Below are positions 48,829-48,946 of a DNA stretch of 48,946 nucleotides, one piece after another. The DNA is from Herpetosiphon geysericola (lineage in GTDB: Bacteria > Chloroflexota > Chloroflexia > Chloroflexales > Herpetosiphonaceae): assembly GCF_001306135.1 (NCBI RefSeq), contig NZ_LGKP01000034.1:1-48946 (forward strand), written 5' to 3'. Position numbers and translations under genes: made by a program. The notes below the pieces were generated by a model. It had not been told where the DNA came from, did no database searches, and saw nothing but the letters and a program-made list of their open reading frames with translations. Each line of letters begins with the position of its first letter. The stretch's first letter is position 1.

Positions 48829-48945
48829 TCATAGCATTAACAACCGGACGCTGGCATCCCGCGCATACTCGCGACGAAACACCGCATCGGGGGTTTCGCC
48901 CCCAAGCCCCTGATGCGGTCGCCGCGTGTTGTAGCTCATTTCCCA
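48829..48945 (-). CDS. IS3/IS481-like transposase, C-terminal end only
   Basis: The frame enters from the right edge of the window and stops with TGA at 48829-48831. The 38 visible residues begin 'WEMSYNTRRPHQGLGGETPD' and continue 'AVFRREYARDA'. The Y-N-x-x-R-P-H-Q-G-L-G-G-x-T-P block is the end of the integrase (rve) core in IS3- and IS481-type transposases. Only the last part lies in the window, so intactness is unknown. There is no start codon in the visible part. It marks an insertion sequence directly upstream of the WXG100 locus. Confidence 0.75.
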   Translation of the reverse strand, partial: WEMSYNTRRPHQGLGGETPDAVFRREYARDASVRLLML

Positions 48946-48946
48946 C

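Noticed and set aside
1-48946. tRNA, rRNA or CRISPR arrays
   Set aside because: I looked for T-loop words such as GGTTCGAATCC and for regularly spaced repeats and found none that fold or repeat properly; a dedicated search (tRNAscan-SE, Rfam, CRISPR finder) would settle it.

Overview
The window looks like a chromosomal segment of a filamentous, gliding Chloroflexota bacterium, most consistent with Herpetosiphon or a close relative. The indications are moderate GC content, very large secreted proteins ending in a short hydrophobic tail of the type F-L-P-[LY]-x-x-K, WXG100 proteins of type VII-like secretion, a GatD-type amidotransferase, and a branched-chain 2-oxoacid dehydrogenase cluster. 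The genus assignment is inference from gene content; no rRNA or tRNA gene was seen.

Layout. 1-5.0 kb: a 5'-truncated IS982-like transposase, then a leftward run of DUF1232 membrane protein, FAD/[2Fe-2S] glycerol-3-phosphate dehydrogenase (glpA), PRPP synthetase (prs) and an M16 zinc protease. 5.6-12.0 kb, rightward: a 1410-residue secreted subtilase with a clear intrinsic terminator, a CCA-adding enzyme family nucleotidyltransferase and an SDR oxidoreductase. 12.0-16.4 kb: a P22-antirepressor-like protein, GatD, a DUF3592 membrane protein and an MFS transporter, bracketed by two copies of a mosaic intergenic repeat in largely inverted orientation. 16.3-19.5 kb, leftward: two GT2 glycosyltransferases and an RmlD-like reductase (surface polysaccharide), then a thioredoxin-fold protein.

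19.8-28.8 kb, rightward: a tandem family of secreted beta-propeller proteins. It holds two ~1060-residue members with C-terminal cadherin-like modules, one 707-residue member without them, and a deletion remnant of a further copy at the front. 28.8-32.1 kb, leftward: pyruvate kinase, UDP-GlcNAc 2-epimerase and an SGNH hydrolase. 32.4-36.8 kb: a MacB-type ABC ATPase/permease pair, a metallophosphoesterase, and an aldo/keto reductase with a downstream TetR regulator behind a strong palindromic promoter. 36.8-40.8 kb, leftward: a small HhH protein and the E2, E1beta and E1alpha genes of a branched-chain 2-oxoacid dehydrogenase, preceded by an attenuator-like leader.

40.9-48.5 kb, leftward: the most interesting stretch. 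It holds two WXG100-headed proteins (one glycine/beta-rich, one built like a polymorphic toxin), two paralogous small Cys-containing proteins directly downstream of the toxin (immunity candidates), two medium-sized helical proteins that may be chaperones, and a VWA-TM-FHA membrane protein. I read this as a type VII-like effector/immunity locus. The window ends inside an IS3/IS481-like transposase whose C-terminal 38 codons are visible.
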